The notes beneath the pieces are model-generated. The model was not told the DNA's origin. It worked only from the letters and a program-made list of their open reading frames with translations, and searched no databases. Positions 22,621-33,545 of a DNA stretch of 64,000 nucleotides are shown in pieces. Origin of the DNA: Kingdonia uniflora (lineage: Eukaryota; Streptophyta; Magnoliopsida; Ranunculales; Circaeasteraceae); assembly GCA_014058105.1 (NCBI GenBank), contig JACGCM010002074.1, positions 22,896 to 86,895 of the forward strand. The letters run 5' to 3'. The position numbers and the translations under genes are program-made. Position 1 is the stretch's first letter, and each line of letters begins with the position of its first letter.

Positions 22621-22628
22621 TATTTATA
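22621..22628 (-). promoter_or_regulatory. TATA box of the TAT1 antisense gene
   Basis: Minus strand TATAAATA, 84 bases upstream of the exon 1 Met at 22537, with a T(18)-containing untranslated stretch between. It gives the accessory gene its own promoter, separate from the LTR. Confidence 0.65.
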
Positions 22629-22629
22629 G

Positions 22630-23239
22630 GCCATACGTGATTGTTCATCACACCCCTTCACGACCGTTGGAGTACTCACGCGTAACGTCTCGCACATCTC
22701 TTCTAGAAGTCTTTAACCATTCGCCTCCTGAACGCCAACAAGCCTATGCATTGCTTCTCCAAACCTTTTATATATCCCTCTAACTCCTTTATTATATCCA
22801 TCTTCACTAAGGCAGCTCTTATGTTAATAAAAAGAGATTGTACCTCAAATTCCTTATACCTCAACACATCACCTGCAGGAGAGCACCTAGCCATTGTTCT
22901 ACATACACCTACACACATCTTTCCTTTTTTATTCCCCTCCTATATTCTCAGGACAGTTGTAACCACAATTCAAAACTCAAATAATGTTCGACAATGCAAC
23001 TACCTGCACATCTAGCTGCAATCAAAATTCACTTATTCAATGTGACACTTTTTAATTCACAATTCAAATCATATTCAAGATGACGGTTGAAATATACACA
23101 ACAGTACTTCAAAAACATTTTAGCCTTGTAAAGGTCGACAACACAATCTGATAAATGTATAAAGAAATTTATTTCAGTCAATAACAGAGTTCAAGTTTAT
23201 TCATTTATTACAAGCAACGACAGTCAACAGGTCTGCCCT
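22630..23239. other. Spacer upstream of the antisense promoter, no gene seen
   Basis: AT-rich; the plus-strand frames here are short and lack recognisable content. Probably promoter and untranslated sequence of the accessory gene plus the 3' end of the small frames. Confidence 0.4.
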
Positions 23240-23580
23240 TCAGCCGTTTCGAGCAGCGAGAGCATTTTCTTTCCTCACCAATGCCTTGGCATGGGTCCTT
23301 AGACTACCGACACGCTACGGAGGACTCAAAGATTATATTTGGCAATGATATAAGTAATCTTCTTCAGCTACCTTTGCCCCCACCTCGTTCATCCCCTCAT
23401 AGTTAGGCGCCACTGGTACCAACGTCCGCCTATTTACACAGATTTTACCTAAATACTGGTTCAGCAACTCCCAATACTTGTCGTGCACACGATTGCAAAA
23501 AGCATCCTCCCAAACCTGTGCCCGTCCTCACCATCTCAACAGATTGAAAATGACTTCCTCAAACATGTAAGGTATATTTA
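23240..23580 (-). pseudogene. TAT1 small antisense frame b (unknown family)
   Basis: Minus strand: MFEEVIFNLLRW, then VHDKYWELLNQYLGKICV, LVPVAPNYEGMNEVGAK, EEDYLYH, and a tail VGSLRTHAKALVRKENALAA ending RNG-stop at 23240. It is broken by two or three stops. TAT2 (60579-60880) and TAT3 (38847-39170) have equivalents sharing P-x-x-Y-x-x-M-x-E near the middle and a tail of R-A/H..LV-x-E-E/N. I recognise no known domain; it is predicted helical and acidic in the middle. Confidence 0.55.
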
Positions 23581-24139
23581 TATGGAAAACTCAAGGTGTC
23601 ACAACTCCTAAGAGTCAAAGGCAGTCATCACTTTCCATTGGAACTCTGACAACCTAGTTAACCAAACTCCTTAGGAACTGCTTATGGGCCCTATACAGTC
23701 TACACATACAACTTCGGGATCCTAATCAAATTCGCAAACATTATACTTCGGCATTTTTCATTCGAGAAGACGTAAAATTTCTAGTAATTTTATCAATACT
23801 AATTATCGATACAAAGTCAGACGAATAAATAGTATTTTATTTTACACAATACAATACAACATTACATTTATCATTCACCACTCCTTACTTTGATAAACAT
23901 TACAAATCGACCTACAAGTTACTTTACATCAGGTAAACCTCATGTTACTTCACGTAGGAAAAACAACCACTTCACAAAGGACAAATAGCCACTTAAAGAA
24001 GGAAAAGCAACCACTCTATGGAGGAAAAATAGCCTCCTCCTCTATAACCCCCACCGCCTCATATCCCAAGGGGATTACATAGATGACACCGGCCGGAGGA
24101 TCCCCTACAGCTAGCCCTGCCTGCCAACGCATCTTTATC

Positions 24140-24490
24140 TTCCACATAAGCTAAAGCTAATTCGTGAAAATAATAAATCCGCTCCATGGCCGTCAGCAAC
24201 ATGTAATGATACTGGCACCGGAAGAAGAGCTGCGCTTCAGCATGCTCTGCCTCAAATTATGCCATTCCTTCATATATCGGCTCTACATGCTTCAGATAGA
24301 ACGATGCCAACGACAACCGACCAAAATAAAACTCCTTCAGTTCCCCATACTTGGCGTTTACACGCCCCACAGACTCATTATGCAGGGTCTGAAAATGGGT
24401 CATCACCATTTTTGGAATACCTCCTCCTCCACTATCTGTCGAAGAACACCTTCCCCTCTTCCTCCTCCATTGTTATTTAAAATGCCACTC
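24140..24490 (-). pseudogene. TAT1 small antisense frame a, paralogue of frame b
   Basis: Minus strand: FQTLHNESVGRVNAKYGELK, FYLKHVEPIYEGMA, one stop, then FEAEHAEAQLFFRCQYHYM, MERIYYFHELALAYVEDKDA and LAGRASC. It shares with frame b the KYWEL/KYGEL block and the P-x-Y-E-G-M block at the same spacing, which suggests a tandem duplication within the element. The region between a and b (23590-24130) holds no other frame I can support. Confidence 0.55.
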
Positions 24491-24681
24491 TCAACAAAAC
24501 ATTTACTCAAGTCAAACATCCTTCCATTAATGAGTATCGGGACCATGAAATGACCAGTTTCATTTGACTTTTAACCTTGGAAATGGCAAAGCACAGTTTC
24601 TATACAAAGTTTGAGAACCCTTTCAGATTGTGATTGTCTTCTCGACGCAATAACAACTTATTGTGTCGAGAATGGAGCGAT

Positions 24682-25155
24682 TGTAGTAGCATATTTCCAA
24701 GGAGAAGCTAATAGAATTTAGTCGAAGATATTATGTAATTTGAGAAGATGTCACATCTGCGACTACAGAGCTTGACCCACTAAAAGAAGTTGTTATACTT
24801 AGTCAAATAAAGCCGATACAGGGAGATCCGCGAAGTTTTTCCACTGTCCGCCAAAATAGGAAACTGTTTATTTTTGTAACTACCTGTATCTACTATAAAT
24901 ACAGGCAAAGCATATGTTAACCCCCCCCCTCGCAACTTTATTATTTATTATTCTAACACATTTTCATGTCCTTACTACTTAGCAGTTGTAATAATTAGCA
25001 ACTAGTGGATTTTATACCTAAATCCTTCTTAAGGTTGTGGTTTTTCTCAAGATTTACTAAGTTTCCACGTAAAATCTTGTATGTTTAAGTTTACAGTTGT
25101 AATTTCCTCACTAAAGTATTGGCGAAGTTTACCTTCCGAAAAACATGCCATTACA
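24682..25155 (+). repeat. TAT1 3' LTR
   Basis: 474 bases, TGTAGTAGCA..CCATTACA, same length as its partner. The purine-rich GAGAATGGAGCGA just upstream (24668-24680) is the likely polypurine tract. Confidence 0.92.
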
Positions 25156-25160
25156 AGGGG

Positions 25161-25479
25161 ATCATCATGTTATATGTATGTGCGATTATTTTAACATATG
25201 AAATACAATACAGGTTTTATCTAAGTGAAGGTCCAACTCTTCACGTGGTTAGTCCATTAACAACATAGCAAAACCATCCAATTATATAAAGTGTTAGCTA
25301 TCGATGAGCAAATGTATCATATTTTCTTTGGTTTCAAGTAATCCATAATTGCCATATTAATCTACATTTTTCATGTCTGAGGATTCGAATTCGGGACATC
25401 CAACCAACGTAGAACCCTTGCGTTCGAATCTCCACCAATAGGCCACTCAAGCAAGATTCATCGATCCTAATATGTATTG
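25161..25479. other. Spacer between TAT1 and the solo LTR, nothing seen
   Basis: 320 bases of AT-rich host sequence without a recognisable frame or repeat. Confidence 0.5.
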
Positions 25480-25484
25480 TAGGG

Positions 25485-26608
25485 TGTAGTAGCATATTCC
25501 TCAGATTCGATAAGAAAGAGCTATCAGAGCCACGTCGAAGGTATTCGATCATTCGAGAAGATGTCAAGTCTACAACTACAGAGTTCGACCCTCCATAGTT
25601 GTCGTTACAGTTGGCCAAATATAGCCATTGTACGTGCTCTGTAAAGTTTACCCACCTCCCATACAATTTTACCTCAAATTCTTGAATTCATGAATTACAG
25701 AAGTTAGGAACCTAAGTTCCTAGGATCCAAAGTTTAAGGTATGGGACCCCCAAAGAAGGATAGGAAGTTAGGAACCTAGGATTCCAGATATAGGTATAGG
25801 GACCCCAAGATCTGTTAGGATTCCTTGGCTTTTAAGGTACCTAACATTTTACGTAGGGGGGGGGGAGGGGGTACGTGTTTTTGTAAAGTGCTTGCGAGGG
25901 TCAGATAGTAGGGTATTGAGGGCTTCCAAAAATGTGCAAAATGTATATAGGGGATTTTCAACATTTTAAAAAAACTTGAAAAATTGAGTTTTAGCCATTT
26001 CTCGTGGTGGGAGATACCCATGTTTTTTCTTGTTGTTTTCAAGCTATTTAGTCTAAAGGAATGGTGGTTTTCTTCTTATTTTTTTCAAGAATTTCAAGAA
26101 TTATTCTGGGTCTCTTTTTCTCCCTTTTTATCTCAATCGTCCCAGTTAAAAAATGGTATGTAGTCTCATTTTTTACAAGATGATCTGGTTGCCAGTTCTC
26201 CCTTATAAGAATCTCATCTATATTCTTATAGATAAGATCCTCCCTGTTTCAGCTCAAATATGAAATTTATGCCTATAGAAGTTGTACATTTTAGTGCTTA
26301 CATTTCCTATTTTAGGAGAAATAGTATTTGTAACTGTCTGTATCCATATATAAATATAGGCAGAATTATCTTAATAAGGATGGATTCTTTACCTTTCGCT
26401 ATAGCCATAAACACAATCTCTCTGCAAGTGTAATAGATTAGAACATAGTGGATTTATATTACTAAATCCTCCTTGATGTCGTGGCTTTTCTCAAATTTTA
26501 TTGAGTTTCCATGTAAAATATAGTGTTCTAGCTTCCATTTGCAGTTATATCATAATCTCTTTACCTAAGTATTGACGAGGTTTATCAACCAGAAAACTAG
26601 TTATTACA
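25485..26608 (+). repeat. Solo Tat LTR with an internal insertion
   Basis: Begins TGTAGTAGCATATTCC like the TAT1 LTRs and ends AGTTATTACA, with 5-base duplications TAGGG at 25480-25484 and 26609-26613. The outer parts align with the TAT1 LTR (25485 to about 25660 and about 26310 to 26608). The middle, about 650 bases, has no match there. It contains GAAGTTAGGAACCTA-like repeats near 25700 and 25770 and a G(10) run at 25856-25865. Either a second insertion or a longer LTR subtype. A solo LTR arises by recombination between the two LTRs of one element. Confidence 0.85.
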
Positions 26609-26667
26609 TAGGGATTGCACGTGTCTCAGGGATTATTGAGACAAATGGTGAATAATTATGAACATGG

Positions 26668-27426
26668 ATCACCTTAATTTGCAAATTAATGACCGTGACA
26701 TACAATGTTCGGAGTTGAGTAGCACATGCATCGTATCTCCACAACAGTTCAGATGGTGTTGATTGCCTATTTGGGAGATGATACAGTGAGACTACTTTCT
26801 GTCGGCATATGAACATAGCTTGGACAAAGTAAACTCCACGATATCGATGTTTTTGGAGAGAAGGAAAGGCTTGTCTTTCCTAAACCAAAATTTGATGAAT
26901 ATTTTCAGCAAAATTTGATTTCTTAATAATAATAAAAAGAGATGAAAAGATGTGGAACAAGGCTGGCAGTAGTGTAGTTTTGGGGGTTCTCTAGAAAGGC
27001 TAAAATTTGGGGACCTGAGGCAGCCCCTTCACCTGACTACCATGAGATGCGAAAAAGACTGAAAGATGCTTCTCCAATTTCATAGAAGGATCTTGAAAGT
27101 TTCCTACGGCTCCATATGTAACATTCATGGTTAAACAAATAAAGTCTTCCTTTTAAACTGCATGCCCAAGACCATATAAGAAAAATGGTCACAACAGCCA
27201 CCCTTGATGGACTCTTATCTCTTGTATCTTTTAACATAACTTTCAAACTTGAAAACCTAAATAGTTAGGTCAACTATCTTCATCTCCATCTCCATCTCCT
27301 AATTATATATACTAATAGCTGGATGTTGATAATAAATTAATTAGCCCCACATCTCAAGTGTTCACTGGTGAGGAACATTTGCCGTCTCTAGAAGACGGAA
27401 TGCCGAGCCAGATATAAGTACGCGTT
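26668..27426. repeat. Duplicated host segment, copy B part 1
   Basis: Aligns with 2537-3203 and 4075-4194 of copy A. It retains the unfilled MITE site (near 27307-27325) and the site where Copia-0 entered copy A. The 69-codon minus frame at 27037-27246 matches that at 2932-3141 with few changes. Ends at the target duplication of Copia-B. Confidence 0.85.
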
Positions 27427-28134
27427 TGTTGGAAAATACAATATGATTTGTTTTTCCTTTAAGTTTAAATGGTGGAACTAAGTAGTTTTAGTCCCACATT
27501 GGATATGAGGGAATCACAACTCTCCTATATAAGTAAATTAAACACTTACTTTGTTGTAATGTGTGTGAGAGTTGGTGGGTCACACACGCATGTGCGACAT
27601 GTGCGGCCCATGTGTGCAAGCTAGCTTGGGTGCATGGGCTACCCATGGGCTTGCTCGACCTAGGAAACCCGCTTATTATTATAAGTCTATGATTGGGCCT
27701 TGGGGCCTTGGGCCATGGGCTCATGGGGATCCCTTTAAACACTTAGTCGCTTTTTGGGTTTGGGGTGTCTCCAACAGAGGCACCTTAAGGTGTGACTCTC
27801 GGTGAAGAGGCACTAACTTGAGGTGTGACTCTTGGTGAAGAGTCACCTATGCTCTATATAACCCAATTTTGTTTTCATTTATAATCATCAGTTTTTCAGA
27901 GTTTTCTTGAGTCTTTTTTATAAAGAGAAAACAGACACAATCAAAGTTCGTTTGGCAGAAAAATAGAAGTGCTTTCTTCTTTCTGCGACTGATCCTTGTA
28001 TCCTAGGAGATAGGGGCCTATATTCCTGCAAAGCACTGTGGCAGGGGCGAATCTGTCTTAAGGAGATAGTGTGCATACACTAGACTCGATCATCTCCTTA
28101 AGAGGTGTTGGTTTTTCATGCAGAGAAAAGTACA
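27427..28134 (+). repeat. Copia-B 5' LTR
   Basis: 708 bases, TGTTGGAAAATAC..AAAAGTACA. It contains TATATAAC near 27855 and two units of a 33-base tandem repeat (about 27780-27845). Frames of 77 and 84 codons here recur in the 3' LTR and are not taken as genes. Confidence 0.92.
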
Positions 28135-28180
28135 ATCTTAAGACAGAATAATTTTTTCTGTGTGATCAAAAACTGTAGCA

Positions 28181-29323
28181 ATGGTGAATCTTACTGAGAA
28201 GGAGGGTGAAAAGGGCAACCCACACGTTTTGAAGGTGAAGCCTGAGAAGTTCAATGGCACTGAATTCAAGCGTTGGCAGCAGAAGATGCTATTCTTTCTC
28301 ACAACTCTGAACTTAGCAAAATTTCTCAAGGAGGACAAACCAGAGTTGAAGGAGAAAGAATCTGACCTAACAACTGTAGGAGCAGTGGAGGCGTGGATTC
28401 ATTCTGACTTTCTATGTCGGAATTATATTCTGAATGGGTTGGACAATACATTGTATAATGTGTACAGTCCAACGGAGTCTGCAAAGGAACTGTGGGAATC
28501 CTTAGACCATAAGTATAAATCGGAAGATGCCGGACTAAAAAAATTTGTAATTGGCAGATTCTTGGATTATAAAATGGTGGATTCCAAGACTGTAATCAGT
28601 CAAGTACAGGAACTGCAGATTATCCTGCATGATATTCATGCAGAAGGTATGAGGTTAAGTAAATCTTTTCAGGTTGCTGCGATAATTGAGAAGTTGCCTT
28701 CATCCTGGAAGGACTTCAAAAGTTATCTGAAGCATAAGAGGAAAGAAATGAAGTTGGAGGAACTGATCGTAAGGCTAAGGATCGAAGAAGATAACAAATC
28801 TAACGAAAATAAGGATGTTGTTCATTCTTACGATGCCAAGGCTAACATGGTCGAGGGAAACCCTAAACCCCATAAGAAAAATGGGAAGAATTTCCTGGGC
28901 CCTAAGGGCAAGGACTTTAAGAAGTTCACAGGGAGTTATTATGTTTATGGCAAACCAGGGCACAAGTCAATGGAATGTTGCAAGTGTAAAAGCGGATCAG
29001 AAAGTGGCAAAGGCACTCAAGCAAACATTGTTGAGATGGAGAACCTGTGTGTAGTGATCTCCGAAATCAACCAGGCAAGCGATTCCAGAGGATGGTTTAT
29101 GGACACAGGGGCTACACGTCATATATGCTATGACAGGAGTTTATTTACTACCTACAATAAGACTGAACATGAAGAGAAAGTGTTCATGGAAAACGTTTCG
29201 ACGTCAAGGGTCGAAGGAAAAGGGAAAGAAGTTCTGAAATTCAAATCTGAAAAAGAAGTTACTTTGAATAAAGTGTTGCATGTGCCTGATATCCCCAAGA
29301 ACCTTGTTTCCGGAGCATTGTAG
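28181..29323 (+). pseudogene. Copia-B Gag and protease
   Basis: One open frame of 380 codons from Met 28181, 46 bases past the LTR. Gag core of the UBN2 type (KFNGTEFKRWQQKM, AKELWESLDHKYK). The zinc knuckle reads YVYGKPGHKSMEC: the first two Cys are both Tyr (TGT to TAT), so RNA binding is probably lost. The protease has the intact active site in GWFMDTGATRHIC (about 29092-29130). The frame ends in TAG (29321-29323) where related polyproteins continue into integrase, so this stop is a lesion. Confidence 0.92.
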
Positions 29324-30499
29324 ATCAAGAATGGATTCAAGTTAGTGTTTGAGTCAAACAAATGTATCATGACTAAGAATGGTGTATTTATAGGAAAAGG
29401 TTATGAGTGTGATGGACTGTTCAAACTAGCAGTCTTGCGTAAACCAGTTTCAATTATCAATAAGAATGAGAATTCTATTTACTTGCTTGAGTCATTTAAT
29501 ATTTGGTATCAACGATTAGGACATGTAAATTATGGTTCGCTGCGTAAATTAATCCATTTAGGATTGCTGCCTAAATTCAATCTTGATTGCAAACAAAAAT
29601 GTGAAGTGTGCGTTGAAGCAAAATTTGTTAAACAACCATTCCATTCTATTGAACAGCATACAACTGAACCACTAGATTTGATTCACAGTGATCTCTGCGA
29701 TTTGAAGTTTATTCAAACACGAGGCGGAAAGAAGTACTTTATTACTTTCATAGATGACTGTACAAGACATAGTTATGTCTACTTGCTCAGAAGCAAAGAT
29801 GAAGCACTGGAAGTGTTTATTATGTTCAAAAATGAGGTTGAGACTCAACTCAACAAAAAGATAAAAGTTCTTCGAACTGATAGAGATGGGGAATACGACT
29901 CTATTACATTTGGAGAACTGTGTACTAAGTTTGGTATTATACACCAAACTACTGTACCTTACACTCCTCAGCAAAATGGAGTTGCTGAGAGAAAAAATAA
30001 AACTTTAAAGAATATGCTTAATGTTATGCTTATTAGTTCTGGTTTGTCGCAAAACTTGTGGGGGGAGGCGTTACTTTCTGCGAATTACATTCTCAATAAG
30101 TTACCTCACAAGAAGATTGAAAAGACTCCTTATGAACTCTGGAAAGGCAGAGAGCCTTTCTATAAGTTCTTAAAAGTGTGGGGGTGTCTTGCAAAGGTAC
30201 AAATACCATTGCCAAAAAGGTCTAAGTTAGGACCTAAAACTATTGACTGTATTTTTATTGGCAATGCCAATAACAGTAGTGCATATAGATTTCTCATATA
30301 CAAATATGAAATATATGATGTGCATGAGAATACCATCATTGAATCACGAGATGCTATATTTTTTGAAAATATATTTCCATATAAAAAGAGTGATACTGTG
30401 AATCCTCATAAAAGAACAACTGATATTGCTTCTAGTAGTGATCAACGTATCACTCCTACAAATTCTGATTTTAATGCAAAACCAAGACGTGGGAAATAA
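29324..30499 (+). pseudogene. Copia-B integrase
   Basis: Continues in frame after the stop: zinc-binding WYQRLGHVNYGSL and CEVCVEAKF, core HSDLCDL.., FITFIDDCTRHSYVYLL, VLRTDRDGEYDS, and YTPQQNGVAERKNKTLKNM with the catalytic Glu present. All three D-D-E residues are in place (HSD, RTD, AER). The C-terminal part ends in TAA (30497-30499) after PRRGK, another in-frame stop before RT. Confidence 0.93.
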
Positions 30500-31470
30500 C
30501 TTAAAGTTGCTAAGTCTTTTGGCAAAGATTTTGTAGCATTTTTGTTGGAAAATGAGCCTCGAACCTTCAAGGAAGCTATGGCTACACTGAAGCTCCTAGT
30601 TGGCAAGAGGTTGTACAGAGTGAGATAGACTCTATAATGCACAACCATACTTGGGAATTGGCAGATCTTCCACCTGGCAACAAACCTATAGGTTGCAAGT
30701 AGATTTTCAAACAAAAATTAAGACCTGATGGTTCAATTGAAAAGTACAAAGCCAGACTTGTTGCCAAAGGATATAGGCAAAAAGAAGGTTTAGACTATTT
30801 TGATACATATTCTCCAGTGACAAGAATAACTTCTATTCGTATGTTGATAGCTATTGCAGCAGTGCATAAGCTTGAAATACATCAAATGGATGTTAAAACA
30901 ATATTCTTGAATGGTGAATTAAATGAAGAAATATATATGAACCAACCTGAGGGGTTCATTATCCGGGCAAAGAAAATAAAGTGTGTCGATTGATTAAATT
31001 CTCTTATGGATTGAAGCAGGCACCTTTACAATGTATGACAAAATTGGGGTCATGATTAAGGATGGCTTCAAAATTAATGAATGTGATAGATGTGCTATAT
31101 TAAAAACATTAATGGTGAGCATGTCATTGAGTGTCTTTACATAGACGATATGCTCATCATGGGGACTAACATCAATGTCATTATGTCAACAAAGAATATG
31201 TTGTCCAAAATTTTTGATATGAAGGACTTAGGTGTTGCAGATGTTATTCTTGGCATAAAGATTAGCAGAGTACCACAGGGACTTGTGTTGTCTCAATCAC
31301 ATTATATATAGAATGTACTTAAGAAGTTTAATAAATTTGACTGCCGTGGTGTTATATCCATTGACTTTGTGAAGTCCAGTGACAACCTAGCGGATCCATT
31401 TACAAAAGGGTTGGCAAAAATGCAAGTTTTTTCCACATCGAGGGGAATGGGATTAAAGCCTTTAAATTCG
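30500..31470 (+). pseudogene. Copia-B reverse transcriptase, RNase H core deleted
   Basis: After a frame change near 30590: SWQEVVQSEIDSIMHNHTWE, a Trp-to-stop change (TAG, 30700-30702), [34 protein letters not shown], then another frame change near 30985. The catalytic YIDDM lies in CLYIDDMLIMGTN (about 31130-31160), followed by MKDLGVADVILGIKI. The frame stops after SQSHYI, and at about 31349 DCRG joins directly to IDFVKSSDNLADPFTKGLA. Nearly all of RNase H is therefore missing and only its end remains. Confidence 0.9.
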
Positions 31471-32038
31471 AGTTAAACTCAGCAGAAACCTAACCTAGTT
31501 GATTGGAGATCCCATGATCTAGGTTCAATAGGACAACTAGTTGTGAGTTACTCAACATGAGCACTGTAGAGATTTTAACTCCTGCCCGTTCCATAACGTG
31601 AACAGTGCAACCTGTCAGGTTTTTCAGGGTAAGTTCTCTGAACTTTTAATGATTCCTATGACTTGAATTTACAAGTGGGGTACGACAGGGTACTCTTAAT
31701 AGGCAATCACCTATGTGAGCATGAGGTGGGGCCGCTACCATGAGAATTTTATAGGGTAAAATTCTCTAATAGTGCTTATGAATCCGGGATATGTTCAGGG
31801 CCGAATTGAACACAACTATGAGAGCCGATTGCGTTTGGAATAGTACTGTGTGAAGACTATTGTCTTGGTTTACACCAAAGCTGACAGTTCAAGACATATG
31901 TTCACTAATCAGCGTAAATCCGATAGTTTTTTACTAGAGAAGGTTCAAGTCTACAAGACACCTCTCTCGATGCAGGATCATTCCCTGATTTTCTCTGTTT
32001 TGTCTGAGTTTGTTTGTTACCATTCAAATGTGGGGGAT
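31471..32038. other. Copia-B 3' untranslated region
   Basis: About 570 bases between pol and the 3' LTR, no supported gene, ending in the polypurine tract. A 76-codon plus frame (31850-32080) runs into the LTR and is not taken as real. Confidence 0.6.
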
Positions 32039-32779
32039 TGTTGGAAAATACAATATGATTTGTTTTTCCTTAAAGTTTGAATGGTGGAACTAAGTGGTTT
32101 TAGTCCCACATTGGATATGAGGGAATCACAACTCTCTTATATAAGTAAATCAAACACTTACTTTGTTGTAATGTATGTGAGAGTTGGTAGGTCACACGCG
32201 CATGTGCGACATGTGCGGCCCATGTGTGCAAGCTAGCTTGGGTGCATGGGCTACCCATGGGCTTGCTCGACCTAGGAAACCCACTTATTATTATAAGTCT
32301 ATGATTGGGCCTTGGGGCCTTGGGCCATGGGCTCATGGGGATCCCTTTAAACACTTAGTCATTTTTTGGGTTTGGGGTGTCTCCAACAGAGGCACCTTAA
32401 GGTGTGACTCTCGGTGAAGAGGCACTAACTTGAGGTGTGACTCTTGGTGAAGAGGCATTAACTTGAGGTGTGACTCTTGGTGAAGAGTCACCTATGCTCT
32501 ATATAACCTAATTTCGTTTTCATTTATAATCATCAGTTTTTCAGAGTTTTCTTGAGTCTTTTTTACAAAGAGAAAATAGACGCAATCAAAGTTCGTTTGG
32601 CAGAAAGATAGAAGTGTTTTCTTCTATCTGCTACTGATCGTTGTATCCTGGGAGACAGGGGCCTATATTCCTGCAAAATACTGTGGTTGGGGCAAATCTG
32701 TCTTAAGGAGATAGTGTGTATACACTAGACTCGATCATCTCCTTAAGAGGTGTTAGTTTTTCATGCAGAGAAAAGTATA
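32039..32779 (+). repeat. Copia-B 3' LTR
   Basis: 741 bases, TGTTGGAAAATAC..AAAAGTATA. The 33-base difference from the 5' LTR is one extra unit of the repeat GAGGCACTAACTTGAGG.., near 32415-32480. Preceded by the polypurine tract TGTGGGGGAT. Confidence 0.92.
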
Positions 32780-33246
32780 GCATTTTGGTAAGATATTTGC
32801 GAGTCTTAATAGTCACTAAAAATATGAAAGTTTCCCCGTTGTAGAGTATCACCGTGAGGCAAGTATTGGTTTTGCAACCATACCTTTGAAACTTGCACTA
32901 GTAGTCTGGTGAATATGCTGTCTATTATTTTTTGGTTAATGAACCTTCTTCCTTGTATGAGATTGGTAACTCGGAGATGTTCCTGTTTTGCGGTAACTTG
33001 GTAAATAAAAAAGTATTTGCAAGAGATGAAAAGAGTAGAATGAATGTATGTCTCATGTACAGATCTTATCAAACAATATTTACAATGTAGTAATATATAA
33101 TACTGGTTATGGGTATGATTGCTTGTACAAAGACATTGCCTATAGGTAAGGATACACTCTACACCAGTCTCTAATGAGGGAAGAGTAAAACAACCAAAGG
33201 AACGAAGCGTTAGCTATGGTCTGTAAAAGAACCCCGTCAAATATTT

Positions 33247-33394
33247 CTAACATGCTTTGGGTGAGCTTTGCATATTTACAGCCTTTTTGAGTTTCCTCCC
33301 TAATGCAAATGCCAAAGGAGGAGGGACTGCATTTCCGATCAGTTTATGCTTTTCTTTTTTTGGTTCCAACAAAGATATAGCCGTCGAGAAACCC
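33247..33394 (-). pseudogene. MET1-type methyltransferase, terminal exon, copy B
   Basis: Minus strand after acceptor ATGCAG: GFLDGYIFVGT, one-base slip in an A-rich run (near 33360), then KHKLIGNAVPPPLAFALG and RKLKKAVNMQSSPKAC-stop at 33247. This is the C-terminal target-recognition end of plant MET1, including the conserved GNAVPPPLA. Apart from the slip it is very well preserved. Confidence 0.9.
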
Positions 33395-33545
33395 CTGCAT
33401 GTACATACAAAAATAAATTTAGTTCTACGTATACCAGTATACGTTATAGTAACCAAATACTACGAATGTTTAGGCAACATTAAGAAATATAACAAGATTA
33501 GGCATTAGCTACGACATATTCAAGAAAAGTATTTAACATACTTAC

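Larger units (their letters stand above)
12715..25155 (+). mobile_element. TAT1: full-length Ty3/gypsy element, Tat lineage, with antisense accessory genes
   Basis: 12441 bases, flanked by perfect 5-base duplications AGGGG (12710-12714, 25156-25160). Order: LTR, primer site, gag, protease, RT, RNase H, second (archaeal-type) RNase H, integrase, then a 5.8-kb antisense accessory region and the 3' LTR. The extra RNase H after the first one and the GGCGTCGTCTGTGGGAA leader are marks of the Tat group. LTRs look about 88 percent alike by eye, so the insertion is not recent. Protease and RT active sites are mutated; it cannot move on its own. Confidence 0.93.
27427..32779 (+). mobile_element. Copia-B: nearly full-length Ty1/copia element
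   Basis: 5353 bases between GCGTT (27422-27426) and GCATT (32780-32784), a 5-base duplication with one change. The LTRs are very similar (708 and 741 bases), making this one of the younger insertions here. Coding is close to intact apart from a few stops, a frameshift and loss of the RNase H core. No initiator tRNA-Met primer site follows the 5' LTR, which is unusual for copia. Confidence 0.93.

Noticed and set aside
24164..24553. 129-codon plus frame in TAT1
   Set aside because: It is the opposite strand of small frame a. The minus-strand reading has counterparts in TAT2 and TAT3; this one does not.
27488..27805. Overlapping 84- and 77-codon frames on both strands, repeated at 32100-32417
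   Set aside because: They lie inside the Copia-B LTRs and recur only because the LTR does. The GC-rich stretch lacks stops by chance; there is no recognisable domain.
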